64,000 nucleotides of DNA from Algibacter pacificus (GTDB lineage: Bacteria; Bacteroidota; Bacteroidia; Flavobacteriales; Flavobacteriaceae), in assembly GCF_008033385.1 (NCBI RefSeq), contig NZ_VOGY01000002.1:372001-436000 (forward strand), written 5' to 3'. Position 1 is the first letter of the stretch; every line of letters begins with the position of its first letter. The translations under genes were made by a program, and so were the position numbers. The notes below the pieces were generated by a model that had not been told where the DNA came from, searched no databases, and was given only the letters and a program-made list of their open reading frames with translations. Positions 1-8,247 of this stretch are shown piece by piece.

Positions 1-255
1 TTTCATGCGGCCAATAATTTATTTACAGCTTTATTGGTTACTGCCGATTGGACAGCCTTTCAAACCGATTCCATTTTAAAAGATATGTCCGATCCAAAAA
101 CCATGGTTATTGGCGAAATAATATTTCCTGTATTCGTAGTTTTTCCGATAATTTTATTGATACTTTCAAAAAAATATAATTGGAGTGATTGGAAAACTAA
201 ATTATTCGGAAAAATAGAAGAACCACCAAAAGATAATTATAAAATAATAGAATAA
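1..255 (+). CDS. CPBP-family intramembrane protease, C-terminal fragment
   Basis: The frame is open from base 1, so the gene starts outside the window; a TTG at 34 is internal. The visible part begins F-H-A-A-N-N, which fits the third conserved motif (HxxxN/D) of CPBP/Abi intramembrane glutamic proteases. One hydrophobic segment follows (about 18 residues, rich in I, V, F and L) and then a short charged cytoplasmic tail. The stop is 3 bases before the next start codon, so it is probably co-transcribed with menE. The substrate is unknown. Only about 84 residues are visible, so the catalytic EExxxR motif cannot be checked. Confidence 0.65.
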   Translation, partial: FHAANNLFTALLVTADWTAFQTDSILKDMSDPKTMVIGEIIFPVFVVFPIILLILSKKYNWSDWKTKLFGKIEEPPKDNYKIIE

Positions 256-257
256 TT

Positions 258-1328
258 ATGATACCAGATTATACTAAAGTACATGTAAGATTTAAGTTAA
301 ATGATTACCATTATTCACACGACGATTTAATGGAAGTAGCCTATAGTTTTGTTAAAGAAGGTGTTAGTTACGAGCGAGAATTGGGCGAATTTTTACTCGA
401 TTGGTTAGATCAACACGATTATGTTAAAGTGCGCACTTCCGGATCTACAGGTAAGCCAAAGGAAATCATGATTAAAAAAGAAGCCATGATAAAATCTGCC
501 ATTGCTACTGGAGATTTTTTCAATCTTACACCAGGTAAAAAGGTATTACACTGTTTACCTTCAAATTTCATTGCAGGTAAAATGATGATTGTAAGGGCTA
601 TTGTTTTAGGGCTCGAATTAGATATTGTAGAGCCATCTGCTTTACCTAGAATCGATTATGAAAAAGATTACGAGTTTTGTGCTTTTACACCTATGCAGCT
701 TAAAAATTTTGCAAAATATTTTAATAAAATAAAAACGGTAATTGTTGGTGGTGGACGTGTCTCGGATAGTATAAAAGCGTTAATTCAAGATAAAAAAACA
801 ATGGTTTACGAAACCTATGGTATGACCGAGACAGTATCGCATATTGCTATCAAAAAAATAAATAATTTTACAGATTCAGACTCTAAAATATGTTTTAAAA
901 CCTTACCCGGTATTACAGTATCTACAGACGATAGAAATTGCTTAGTTATTCATGCTCCAGAACTTTTAGATGAAAAAGTAATTACCAACGATATTGTAAA
1001 AATACATTCCGATACCAGTTTTGAGTGGCTAGGACGGTTTGACAATGTAATTAATTCGGGTGGAATAAAATTGTATCCCGAGGTTATTGAAAAAAAACTT
1101 CAATGTAAAATAGATAAACAATTTTTTATAACGTCTATTCCAGATGAAATTTTAGGCGAAAAGGTGATATTAATTATTGAAGGCAATGATAATAACATAG
1201 ATCAATCTATTTTTGATGGTTTGGATAAATATGAAAAACCTAAAGCCGTTTATTCTGTAGAAAAATTTATTGATACGGCATCGGGAAAAATTCATCGAAA
1301 AAATACGTTAGACCAAATTGTTTTATAA
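258..1328 (+). CDS. menE: AMP-binding enzyme, probable o-succinylbenzoate-CoA ligase
   Basis: This 356-residue ANL-superfamily adenylate-forming enzyme has the phosphate-binding loop TSGSTGKPKE at residues 60-69, the motif YETYGMTE for adenylation, and a C-terminal GRFDNVINSGG hinge ending in a GKIHRK catalytic lysine. The short length matches bacterial MenE, which activates o-succinylbenzoate with CoA during menaquinone synthesis, the expected quinone route in flavobacteria. The assignment to MenE rather than another acyl-CoA synthetase rests on length and on the CPBP neighbour, because no other men gene is in the window. A strong hairpin terminator follows. Confidence 0.75.
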   Translation: MIPDYTKVHVRFKLNDYHYSHDDLMEVAYSFVKEGVSYERELGEFLLDWLDQHDYVKVRTSGSTGKPKEIMIKKEAMIKSAIATGDFFNLTPGKKVLHCLPSNFIAGKMMIVRAIVLGLELDIVEPSALPRIDYEKDYEFCAFTPMQLKNFAKYFNKIKTVIVGGGRVSDSIKALIQDKKTMVYETYGMTETVSHIAIKKINNFTDSDSKICFKTLPGITVSTDDRNCLVIHAPELLDEKVITNDIVKIHSDTSFEWLGRFDNVINSGGIKLYPEVIEKKLQCKIDKQFFITSIPDEILGEKVILIIEGNDNNIDQSIFDGLDKYEKPKAVYSVEKFIDTASGKIHRKNTLDQIVL

Positions 1329-1353
1329 ATCGACATAAAGAAACTATTACAAT

Positions 1354-1391
1354 ACACCTATTAGATTATAAAGCCTAATAGGTGTTTTTTT
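1354..1391 (+). terminator. Intrinsic terminator after menE
   Basis: A perfect 11-base inverted repeat (ACACCTATTAG at 1354-1364, CTAATAGGTGT at 1375-1385) is followed by a run of T. It ends the CPBP-menE transcript. Confidence 0.85.
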
Positions 1392-1480
1392 ATTTAATCT
1401 ATAACAGTGAAAAATAAATATTAATAAGGCAAAGTTGTAACTTAGTCTATTATATTTATACCAATAGAAAAATTATTATT

Positions 1481-3244
1481 ATGAATTTTATAAAACGTGT
1501 ATTATCAACCGTTACCGGAATTATTGTGTTTTTTGTGCTTTTCTTTTTAGGACTTGCAGTTTTAGGGCTTGTTGTAGGCTCTGGAGCAGATGATGTTGTA
1601 AAAGTTAAAGACAATTCGATACTGGAATTAAAATTAGATTTCCCAATTAAAGATTATGCGGGTAAAACAGAATTTGCAGAATATCCTTTTTTAAATGAAG
1701 ATAAGAAAAATGGACTTTTCAATATTATCGATGCTATTAATTATGCGGCTACCGATAGTAAAATTAAAGGAATTTCTATTGATAATAATTTTATTGATGC
1801 TGGAATATCTCAAGCTAAAGCCTTAAGAAAAGCCCTTTTAAAATTTAAAGAATCTGGCAAATTTATTGTGGCTTACGCCGATATTTATACGCAAAAAGAT
1901 TATTATTTGTCGTCGGTTGCCGATACTATTTATATGAATCCTGCTGGGATGATGGAATTTAAAGGTTTGTATTCCGAACAATTATATTTTAAGGATTTTC
2001 AAGAAAAATCTGGAGTTAAAATGGAAGTCGTGCGCTTCGGAAAGTATAAGAGTGCCGTTGAGCCATTCTTAGAAAATGAAATGAGCGATAATAATCGGGA
2101 GCAAATTTCGGTGTATTTAAAATCACTTTGGAATGAAATGAAAAAAGACATTTCTAAAAGCAGAAGTATTGAGGAAACCCGATTAGATATTATAGCCGAT
2201 AGTCTTTTAGCTCGAAATGCAACCTTGGCTAAATCTTCCAAAATGATTGATAAAATAGCTTATCATGATGAGTTTGAGAACGGATTGAAATATGCAGTTG
2301 GTATTGGAAAGGATGAAAAATTAAAACAGATTTCAATTTTTGATTATGCGATTTATACAGCAGGTAAATTGAAATTAAAATCAAGCGAAAACAGAATTGC
2401 TGTTATTTATGCCGAAGGTGAAATTATTTATGGTGAAGGAGATGAAAACAATGTCGGCCAAGGGACTATGAGTACCTCGCTTAAAAAAGCGCGAGACGAC
2501 GATAAAGTAAAAGCAATTGTTTTACGTATTAATTCACCTGGTGGAAGTGCTTTGGCAAGTGAATTAATTTGGCGAGAAATTGAATTAACAAAAAAAGTAA
2601 AACCTGTTATTGTTTCTATGGGGAATCTTGCGGCATCTGGCGGTTACTATATTGCCTGTAATGCCGATAAAATTATAGCCGAACCAACAACCATTACTGG
2701 AAGTATAGGGGTGTTTGGCGTACTGCCAAATGCTTCTGCTTTAGTTAGTAAAATGGGTATAAATGCAGAACAAGTGGTGACTAATAAAAACGCGGTAACT
2801 TATAGCTTTTTTGAACCTATGAATGAAGAGCAGCGTGCTTTTATTAAAGAAGGTATTATTGATATTTATGAATTATTTACAAATCGTGTAGCAGAAGGAC
2901 GTGGTATGGATCAAGATGACGTTAAAGCCATTGCGCAAGGTCGTGTTTGGACGGGTGCCGATGCAGTTAACAATGGCTTAGTAGATGAATTGGGCGGGTT
3001 GGATTTAGCATTAAAATATGCCGCTGAAGCTGGAGGAATTGAAGATTATAAAATAAAAGAATTCCCAGTATTTGAAAAAGATTTGGATAAAATGCTTCAA
3101 GATTATGGCTTAGTAAAAGCTAAAGAAACGATTTTAAAAGAAGAACTTGGCGAGGCGCAATACCGTATTTATAAAGACGTTAAGGCTCGTACCCAACGTA
3201 AAGGTATTCAGTTATTGTTTCCTTATAATACAGATGTGAAGTAA
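1481..3244 (+). CDS. sppA: Signal peptide peptidase SppA, 67 kDa type
   Basis: This 587-residue inner-membrane serine protease cleaves leftover signal peptides. An N-terminal membrane anchor spans about residues 9-33. Two S49 peptidase domains follow. The first carries the general-base lysine in GKYKSAVEPF (K190) and the second carries the nucleophile in NLAASGGYY (S386), which is the split Ser/Lys dyad of the long SppA form. The length agrees with the E. coli type. It is transcribed alone, with terminators on both sides. The ATG at 1481 puts the membrane anchor right at the N terminus. Confidence 0.93.
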   Translation: MNFIKRVLSTVTGIIVFFVLFFLGLAVLGLVVGSGADDVVKVKDNSILELKLDFPIKDYAGKTEFAEYPFLNEDKKNGLFNIIDAINYAATDSKIKGISIDNNFIDAGISQAKALRKALLKFKESGKFIVAYADIYTQKDYYLSSVADTIYMNPAGMMEFKGLYSEQLYFKDFQEKSGVKMEVVRFGKYKSAVEPFLENEMSDNNREQISVYLKSLWNEMKKDISKSRSIEETRLDIIADSLLARNATLAKSSKMIDKIAYHDEFENGLKYAVGIGKDEKLKQISIFDYAIYTAGKLKLKSSENRIAVIYAEGEIIYGEGDENNVGQGTMSTSLKKARDDDKVKAIVLRINSPGGSALASELIWREIELTKKVKPVIVSMGNLAASGGYYIACNADKIIAEPTTITGSIGVFGVLPNASALVSKMGINAEQVVTNKNAVTYSFFEPMNEEQRAFIKEGIIDIYELFTNRVAEGRGMDQDDVKAIAQGRVWTGADAVNNGLVDELGGLDLALKYAAEAGGIEDYKIKEFPVFEKDLDKMLQDYGLVKAKETILKEELGEAQYRIYKDVKARTQRKGIQLLFPYNTDVK

Positions 3245-3284
3245 GAATAAAACCTATAATCTTATAATATAATATTCTCTTTTA

Positions 3285-3322
3285 AAAAGCTTCATATTCA
3301 ATGTAATATGGAGCTTTTTTTA
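3285..3322 (+). terminator. Intrinsic terminator after sppA
   Basis: AAGCTTCATATT (3287-3298) pairs with AATATGGAGCTT (3305-3316), with one G-T pair. A run of six T follows. Confidence 0.85.
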
Positions 3323-3450
3323 TTCATTAATATTTGCGTGTTGGTTTCATATAAAAGGGTTTAATAGCCTAAATAAAACGTATTATAATATATGCCATGT
3401 AAATAAGGTAAGCAATCCATCAGAATCAGGGCTTAAAACCATTTTTTATT

Positions 3451-3458
3451 TATATTTG
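3451..3458 (+). promoter_or_regulatory. Bacteroidota -7 box before the fluoride riboswitch
   Basis: TATATTTG matches the Bacteroidota -7 consensus TAnnTTTG exactly. It lies about 13 bases before the riboswitch aptamer, where a transcription start would be expected. No good -33 TTTG is visible. Confidence 0.55.
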
Positions 3459-3470
3459 CATTTCAATTTC

Positions 3471-3522
3471 AGCAATGAGGTCTGCTTATAACAGTTCCAG
3501 CAAGAACTACTGACATCTACTT
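3471..3522 (+). promoter_or_regulatory. Fluoride riboswitch (crcB motif)
   Basis: The 50-base segment has the order of conserved elements of the fluoride aptamer. A short stem GCA (3472-3474)/TGC (3483-3485) encloses AATGAGGTC. It is followed by TATAAC, a second stem AGTTC (3493-3497)/GAACT (3504-3508) and the 3' block CTGACATCTAC, which supplies the pseudoknot strand. It ends about 45 bases before the start codon of a CLC-F type transporter, the classical partner of this riboswitch. Binding of fluoride is expected to raise expression. The assignment is by eye; a covariance search with the fluoride riboswitch model would settle it. Confidence 0.8.
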
Positions 3523-3565
3523 TTTAAAGGCTTGTGTCTCCGTAGAATCATGTATTAAAAGCAAT

Positions 3566-4870
3566 ATGAAAAAAAATAAAATTAAAGATTTTTTATTCTC
3601 ATTCGAACAAATCCCTTCTTTATTATATCTTTTTAAATGGGTTTTAATTTGTTTAACTCTTGGCGTTTTAGCGGGTAGTGTTTCTGCTTTTTTTCTGTTG
3701 AGTTTAGAATGGGCGACCAATTGGAGAGAAGCTCATTTGTGGGTGATTGCTTTATTACCTGTAGGCGGATTTATTATTGGTATATTTTATCATTTATATG
3801 GTAACAGTGTTGTAAAAGGAAATAATTTATTATTAGAAGAACTTCATTCTCCTAAAAAAGTAATTCCGTTTAGAATGGTTCCTTTGGTTTTATTTGGGAC
3901 TATTTTAACACATTTTTTTGGTGGATCTGCAGGTCGAGAGGGGACAGCAGTGCAGATTGGAGGCGCTATTGCCGATCAGTTTACCAAAGCTTTAAAACTA
4001 TCAAAACGGGATCGTAAAATTGTATTAATAGCTGGTATTAGTGCTGGTTTTGCTTCTGTTTTCGGAACCCCATTGGCTGGAGGTATTTTTGCTTTGGAAG
4101 TCTTAATATTAGGTAGAATTCGCTTAGACGCCATTATACCGAGTTTTATGGCGGCCATTTTTGCTAATTATTTCTGTGAAATCTGGGGCGTATCGCATAC
4201 GCATTATCATATTAGTGCAGTTGCCGAAATGACACCTATTAATTTATTATGGTCTTTATTAGCTGGTATTATTTTTGGATTGGTTGCCATGCTTTTTTCT
4301 AAATCAACCCATTTTTGGGGACACCTTTTTGGCAAACATATTAAATATCCACCGCTTCGTCCTGTAATTGGTGGTACCATATTAGCTATCGCTATTTACT
4401 TTATGGGTACAACTAAATATATTGGACTAGGTATACCTACTATTGTTGAAGCTTTTGATGTAAACCTTAATTCTTACGATTTCCTTTTGAAACTGTTATT
4501 TACATCATTTACGCTTGGCGCTGGTTTTAAAGGGGGCGAGGTAACCCCATTATTTTTTATAGGCGCCACTTTAGGTAATGTGTTAATTTGGTTTATTCCG
4601 TTACCCATGGGCTTACTGGCAGGCATGGGGTTTGTTGCTGTTTTTGCAGGGGCAACCAATACACCAATAGCTTGTACTATAATGGGGATAGAACTTTTTG
4701 GTATAGAATCGGGGGTTTTTATCGCATTGGCTTGTGCTACGGCGTATTTGTTTTCTGGACATTCTGGCGTGTATTCTTCTCAAATTATTGGAAGTCCAAA
4801 AAACAATGCTTATATTAAAGAAAAAGGGCTTTCATTATCTGAAATAACTAAAAAAAGAGAGCAGGAATGA
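3566..4870 (+). CDS. CLC-F type fluoride/proton antiporter
   Basis: This 434-residue CLC-family membrane protein has about ten hydrophobic helices. Ordinary chloride CLCs carry GSGIP, GREGP and GxFxP. Here the equivalents are GNNLL (85-89), GREGT (123-127, with gating glutamate E125) and GGEVTP (323-328), which is the signature set of the fluoride-exporting CLC-F branch. Together with the fluoride riboswitch just upstream, this supports export of toxic fluoride driven by proton uptake. The ATG at 3566 gives a short basic N terminus before the first helix. Annotation pipelines would probably call it a chloride channel. Confidence 0.88.
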   Translation: MKKNKIKDFLFSFEQIPSLLYLFKWVLICLTLGVLAGSVSAFFLLSLEWATNWREAHLWVIALLPVGGFIIGIFYHLYGNSVVKGNNLLLEELHSPKKVIPFRMVPLVLFGTILTHFFGGSAGREGTAVQIGGAIADQFTKALKLSKRDRKIVLIAGISAGFASVFGTPLAGGIFALEVLILGRIRLDAIIPSFMAAIFANYFCEIWGVSHTHYHISAVAEMTPINLLWSLLAGIIFGLVAMLFSKSTHFWGHLFGKHIKYPPLRPVIGGTILAIAIYFMGTTKYIGLGIPTIVEAFDVNLNSYDFLLKLLFTSFTLGAGFKGGEVTPLFFIGATLGNVLIWFIPLPMGLLAGMGFVAVFAGATNTPIACTIMGIELFGIESGVFIALACATAYLFSGHSGVYSSQIIGSPKNNAYIKEKGLSLSEITKKREQE

Positions 4871-5188
4871 AAGGATCTAAAACAATTTTAGGACATTTAA
4901 AATAGTGTTAAAAATTAAAAATCTAGGCATTTTTTAAGAAAATGTATACCACTTTGCTATTTATTCACGCACTATAAAAGATCAAAAAAAATGGTTTATT
5001 GTACATTTTGTATTTAAACTGGCTTAAAACTATTTTTTGATAAATCATCTGAAATGCAATGTTTTCTTATTTAGTTGTGGGATTTATTTTTATTCCCTTT
5101 CTTAATTTCGTATTATTAAATTTGAAAAGAAAATTAACTTGTTAAAACAATTAAGTCCTAATTTGTTGTTAACAAAAATAAATTATTA
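4871..5188. other. Intergenic region between the fluoride antiporter gene and marC
   Basis: This 318-base AT-rich gap has no convincing terminator. A TAnnTTTG box (TAAATTTG, 5117-5124) lies about 65 bases before marC and is the likely promoter. Nothing else stands out. Confidence 0.5.
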
Positions 5189-5809
5189 ATGGATAACCTA
5201 CTTACATTTTCAATTACGGTATTTACTGGCTTTTTTGCAATAACAAACCCTATTTCTAATATGACGGTTTTTTTATCTTTAACTCAAGGTTACGACAAAA
5301 AAAATAAGCGGGATATAAATAAAAGAGCCAATATTACTGCATTTATAATTGTTACTGTTTTTGTGCTTTTAGGAAAGTATATTTTTGAGTTGTTTAATAT
5401 TAGTATTCCTGCATTTAAAATTACAGGTGGAATTTTAATATTTTATATAGGTTTTGAAATGTTACAATCTAAAAAGTCAAATGTTAAAAGCCTAGAACAT
5501 GTTAACGTGGATGAAAATATAGCAGTTTCACCACTTGCTATTCCTATTTTAGCAGGACCAGGAACTATTGTAACGGCCATGAATTTTGTGGCAAACGTTC
5601 AAACCATTCATATTATATTGGTGATTGCAATATTTGGCTCTATGAGTTTGTTAACCTATTTTACCTTTCGATTAAGTGATGCTATTGTAAGGATAGTGGG
5701 GAATAATGTTATTTCTGTTATAGGAAAAATAATGGGATTAATTATCGCTATTATTGGAACCGGTATGGTGATTACAGGGATAAAAATTTCGTTTAACTTA
5801 TTATCTTAA
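5189..5809 (+). CDS. marC: MarC-family integral membrane protein
   Basis: This 206-residue protein has six predicted membrane helices. The N terminus, with FFAITNPISNMTVFLSLTQG, and the later block PLAIPILAGPGTIVTAM are typical of the MarC (UPF0056) family. The molecular function of this family is unresolved; the old link to multiple antibiotic resistance has not held up. The length is normal. It sits 49 bases upstream of an AraC-type regulator on the same strand, without a terminator between them. Confidence 0.85.
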   Translation: MDNLLTFSITVFTGFFAITNPISNMTVFLSLTQGYDKKNKRDINKRANITAFIIVTVFVLLGKYIFELFNISIPAFKITGGILIFYIGFEMLQSKKSNVKSLEHVNVDENIAVSPLAIPILAGPGTIVTAMNFVANVQTIHIILVIAIFGSMSLLTYFTFRLSDAIVRIVGNNVISVIGKIMGLIIAIIGTGMVITGIKISFNLLS

Positions 5810-5858
5810 CTTACCTCGTAAAATATTTATATTTAATAGAATTTAGAGAAAAATAGAT

Positions 5859-6722
5859 TTGAAATATATAACTAACATATCATTTCAAAGCTCGGAAGAG
5901 TCAACAGATTTTGAGTTTTTGAATTTAAGCAATTTTTTTGCTAGAATACCAGAAATTCAAAATCATAACCCTACCGATCCACATAGAGTAAATTTTTTCG
6001 CTTTACTCATGGTTACCAAGGGAACAGGGAGCCATCAAATTGATTTAAAGGATTACACTTTAAAAGCAGGATCGGTATTAAAAATAGCAAAAGGTCAGGT
6101 GCATGCTTTTCAGAAAGGTGCAGACTATGAGGGCGTTTTAATTATATTTACAGAGCGTTTTGTACTTAATCATTTTTCGAAATCTTCAATTAATATTATT
6201 TCACACCTATACAATTATCATATAACTTCTCCTATTTTTAACGATACATTGGGGAATGAGTTATTTATAAAAGAACTAACATTAGAATTAACTCATGATA
6301 ATACCTATGCTCAAAAGAATATTGTGGCGGCTTTATTAAATTTGTATTTATTACGATTGGAACGTCAATCTAATACAGGCAAATTGCTAAGTATAAACCA
6401 AAAGTATCATGCCATTTTTATTCAGTTTAAAGATTTGGTTGAAGCGCATTATATCAAAACAAGAAATGTTAAAGATTATGCTGAACTCATGTTTATTTCT
6501 GCTAAATATTTAAATAAAACAGTAAAGGATTTCACCTTGAATACGGCAAAAATATTTATAGATCAGTACGTTATTCTAGAGGCTAAAAGAGCCATTGTAA
6601 TTACCGATAAAAGTTTTAAAGAAATTGCGTTTGAAGTTGGTTTTGATGAAGTTACTAATTTCACTAAATTCTTTAAAAAACATACAGGAATGACTCCAAA
6701 ACAGTTTAAATCGAGTTTGTAA
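5859..6722 (+). CDS. AraC-family transcriptional regulator with cupin sensor domain
   Basis: This 287-residue protein has an N-terminal cupin-like ligand domain (about residues 40-110; short beta-strand segments around KGTGSHQIDLKDYTL) and a C-terminal AraC double helix-turn-helix (about 185-287, ending FTKFFKKHTGMTPKQFK). A TTG start at 5859 gives the natural N terminus. It probably acts as a ligand-controlled activator, with nearby targets such as the small exported protein downstream as candidates. The ligand is not predictable from sequence. Confidence 0.85.
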   Translation: MKYITNISFQSSEESTDFEFLNLSNFFARIPEIQNHNPTDPHRVNFFALLMVTKGTGSHQIDLKDYTLKAGSVLKIAKGQVHAFQKGADYEGVLIIFTERFVLNHFSKSSINIISHLYNYHITSPIFNDTLGNELFIKELTLELTHDNTYAQKNIVAALLNLYLLRLERQSNTGKLLSINQKYHAIFIQFKDLVEAHYIKTRNVKDYAELMFISAKYLNKTVKDFTLNTAKIFIDQYVILEAKRAIVITDKSFKEIAFEVGFDEVTNFTKFFKKHTGMTPKQFKSSL

Positions 6723-6822
6723 AAACCAACTGTTCCCACATTTACCATTTTCATTCGAATATTAACCTTTCAGGTTCTAGAGTAATGATGCAATTTTGTA
6801 TCAAACTTTAAAACCTAATAAA

Positions 6823-7272
6823 ATGAATACAAAATTTATAGCCTGTATGGGTTTGGTACTATTTAGTATCGGGCTCAGTTTTTCACAAGAAAAAACTTTA
6901 GAAAACACAAAATTTCAATTTGGAGTAGATGAGCATTATATGGATGGTTATTCCTTAAACTTTCAGTATCAAAATGGGACTGCTTTACACATGGAATTTA
7001 AAAACGGAAAGGCACAATACGAATGGATTATCGGGCCAAGAAAAGGTAATGGTAACCAAGATATTCCATACCGTTCTCGTAAAATTGGGAATAATATGTA
7101 TTTAGTAAATTGGCACGAAACGGGATTAAGCGATTATTTAACTATTGTTTTTGATTTGGAAAAAATGACAATCCACAGCTCTATAATAGTGGGGTATAAA
7201 AATAAACCGGAAAGAACTTTAAAAACGGTATTTAAAACAGGAGTTATCGATCATTTAAAAAAGATGAATTGA
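6823..7272 (+). CDS. Small exported beta-rich protein, MoaF-like
   Basis: This is a 149-residue protein starting at the ATG at 6823; an upstream TTG at 6796 would spoil the signal peptide. Residues 1-20 form a signal peptide ending around SFSQ. The mature part alternates short beta strands with the pattern of a small lipocalin-like barrel, including QYEWIIGPRKG and MYLVNWHETG. The last motif resembles MoaF and phenolic acid decarboxylase-like proteins. The function is unknown. It follows the AraC regulator by 100 bases and precedes the O-methyltransferase by 3 bases, suggesting one unit. Confidence 0.5.
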   Translation: MNTKFIACMGLVLFSIGLSFSQEKTLENTKFQFGVDEHYMDGYSLNFQYQNGTALHMEFKNGKAQYEWIIGPRKGNGNQDIPYRSRKIGNNMYLVNWHETGLSDYLTIVFDLEKMTIHSSIIVGYKNKPERTLKTVFKTGVIDHLKKMN

Positions 7273-7275
7273 TTT

Positions 7276-7905
7276 ATGTTGATACAACCAACAAGCCAGA
7301 TAGAATATACGTTAAATCATTTATTTAACGATTCTAAAAAAGATCAAATTAAAATTCTAAAAGCTTTGTCTAAGAGTGTATTTCGGCCCATGCAACTTCT
7401 AGATTTTAAAGATATATATCTTTCAATAACAAAAACACAAGGTGCGTTTCTAAAAAGCTTAATTGTAGAAAATCAGTATAAAAATATCGTGGAATTTGGA
7501 ACTTCTTTTGGTATTTCGACCTTGTATTTAGCACAAGGCGTTTTAGAAACCAATGGTCATATTATAACAACAGAATTAATTGAAACTAAAGCTAAACGGG
7601 CTGTAGAAAACTTTAAAAAAGCAGGTGTAGAAAACCATATTGAAATGAGGATAGGGGATGCAATGGAAGCATTAAAAGGTCATGATAAGCCTATTGATTT
7701 ATTGTTTCTGGACGGTTGGAAAGATTTGTATTTAATATTATTTCAAATGCTTGAACCTAATTTTAGAAGTCATACTTTAATTTATGTGGACAATGCAAAT
7801 ATGAAAGCATCGCAGGTGTTTTCAAACACCATTTCTAAAAACAAAACCTACCAAATGACCTCGAAATTTAAAGGTAAAGTGGTATTAATACGTAATAAAA
7901 GATAA
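7276..7905 (+). CDS. SAM-dependent O-methyltransferase
   Basis: This 209-residue class I methyltransferase of the catechol/caffeoyl-CoA O-methyltransferase type has the SAM-binding glycine loop IVEFGTSFGIS, an acidic residue in IITTELIE, the motif IGDAMEAL, and the metal-site block LLFLDGWKDLY followed by IYVDNA. The acceptor is unknown. It starts 3 bases after the preceding stop and is followed 4 bases later by a tiny gene, so the three are probably one transcript. Confidence 0.85.
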   Translation: MLIQPTSQIEYTLNHLFNDSKKDQIKILKALSKSVFRPMQLLDFKDIYLSITKTQGAFLKSLIVENQYKNIVEFGTSFGISTLYLAQGVLETNGHIITTELIETKAKRAVENFKKAGVENHIEMRIGDAMEALKGHDKPIDLLFLDGWKDLYLILFQMLEPNFRSHTLIYVDNANMKASQVFSNTISKNKTYQMTSKFKGKVVLIRNKR

Positions 7906-7909
7906 TCTT

Positions 7910-8101
7910 ATGAGTGATATAGCAAATTGCCCAACTTGTGCGGCGAAAGCAGTAATAAAAACTATTAACGGTGAAACTATTTATAAAGCGGTTCAAGATG
8001 AAGATGCCTTAAAAAAAGTAGGGCAACTAAAAAAAGCCATGCAAAAGTTTAAAGAAAAAGCAGAAGCCTTAGAAAAAGAATTAGCGCAATTAAAATCTTA
8101 A
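7910..8101 (+). CDS. Tiny CPTC-motif coiled-coil protein, unknown function
   Basis: This 63-residue protein has an N-terminal CPTC motif (residues 7-10) of the kind that binds metal or is redox-active. A charged, strongly helical C-terminal half (about 31-63, rich in K, E, A and L) looks like a coiled coil. It is very close to the methyltransferase gene (4-base gap). The good start context and codon use support a real gene. I do not recognise a named family. Confidence 0.6.
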   Translation: MSDIANCPTCAAKAVIKTINGETIYKAVQDEDALKKVGQLKKAMQKFKEKAEALEKELAQLKS

Positions 8102-8118
8102 TAGTTCAAATTAAGGAT

Positions 8119-8195
8119 TTGCATTAGAATAATAATGCGGTAGCAAAAGGCCTATCCTGTGAAAGCTATGGGTTTCGTAAGAAGTGTGGCATATA
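8119..8195 (+). ncRNA. Candidate structured RNA leader of the ergothioneine operon
   Basis: A GC-richer block in an AT-rich 146-base gap can fold into at least two hairpins. GCATTA (8121-8126) pairs with TAATGC (8133-8138). GCTAT (8165-8169) pairs with GTGGC (8186-8190) through two G-U pairs, enclosing TTTC/GAAG closed by a GTAA tetraloop of the GNRA class (8177-8180). It matches no riboswitch consensus I know. The function is inferred only from its position before an operon. Confidence 0.35.
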
Positions 8196-8247
8196 ACAAA
8201 CAGCAAAACAGACCTTGAATAATAACACCATGTATTAAAAATAGACT

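Noticed and set aside
6796-6822. Upstream TTG start for the small exported protein
   Set aside because: It would add nine residues before a clean signal peptide; the ATG at 6823 fits better.
8102-8247. Cobalamin or c-di-GMP riboswitch before the egt operon
   Set aside because: Short similarities exist, but the conserved cores of both classes are absent; kept only as an unassigned structured leader.
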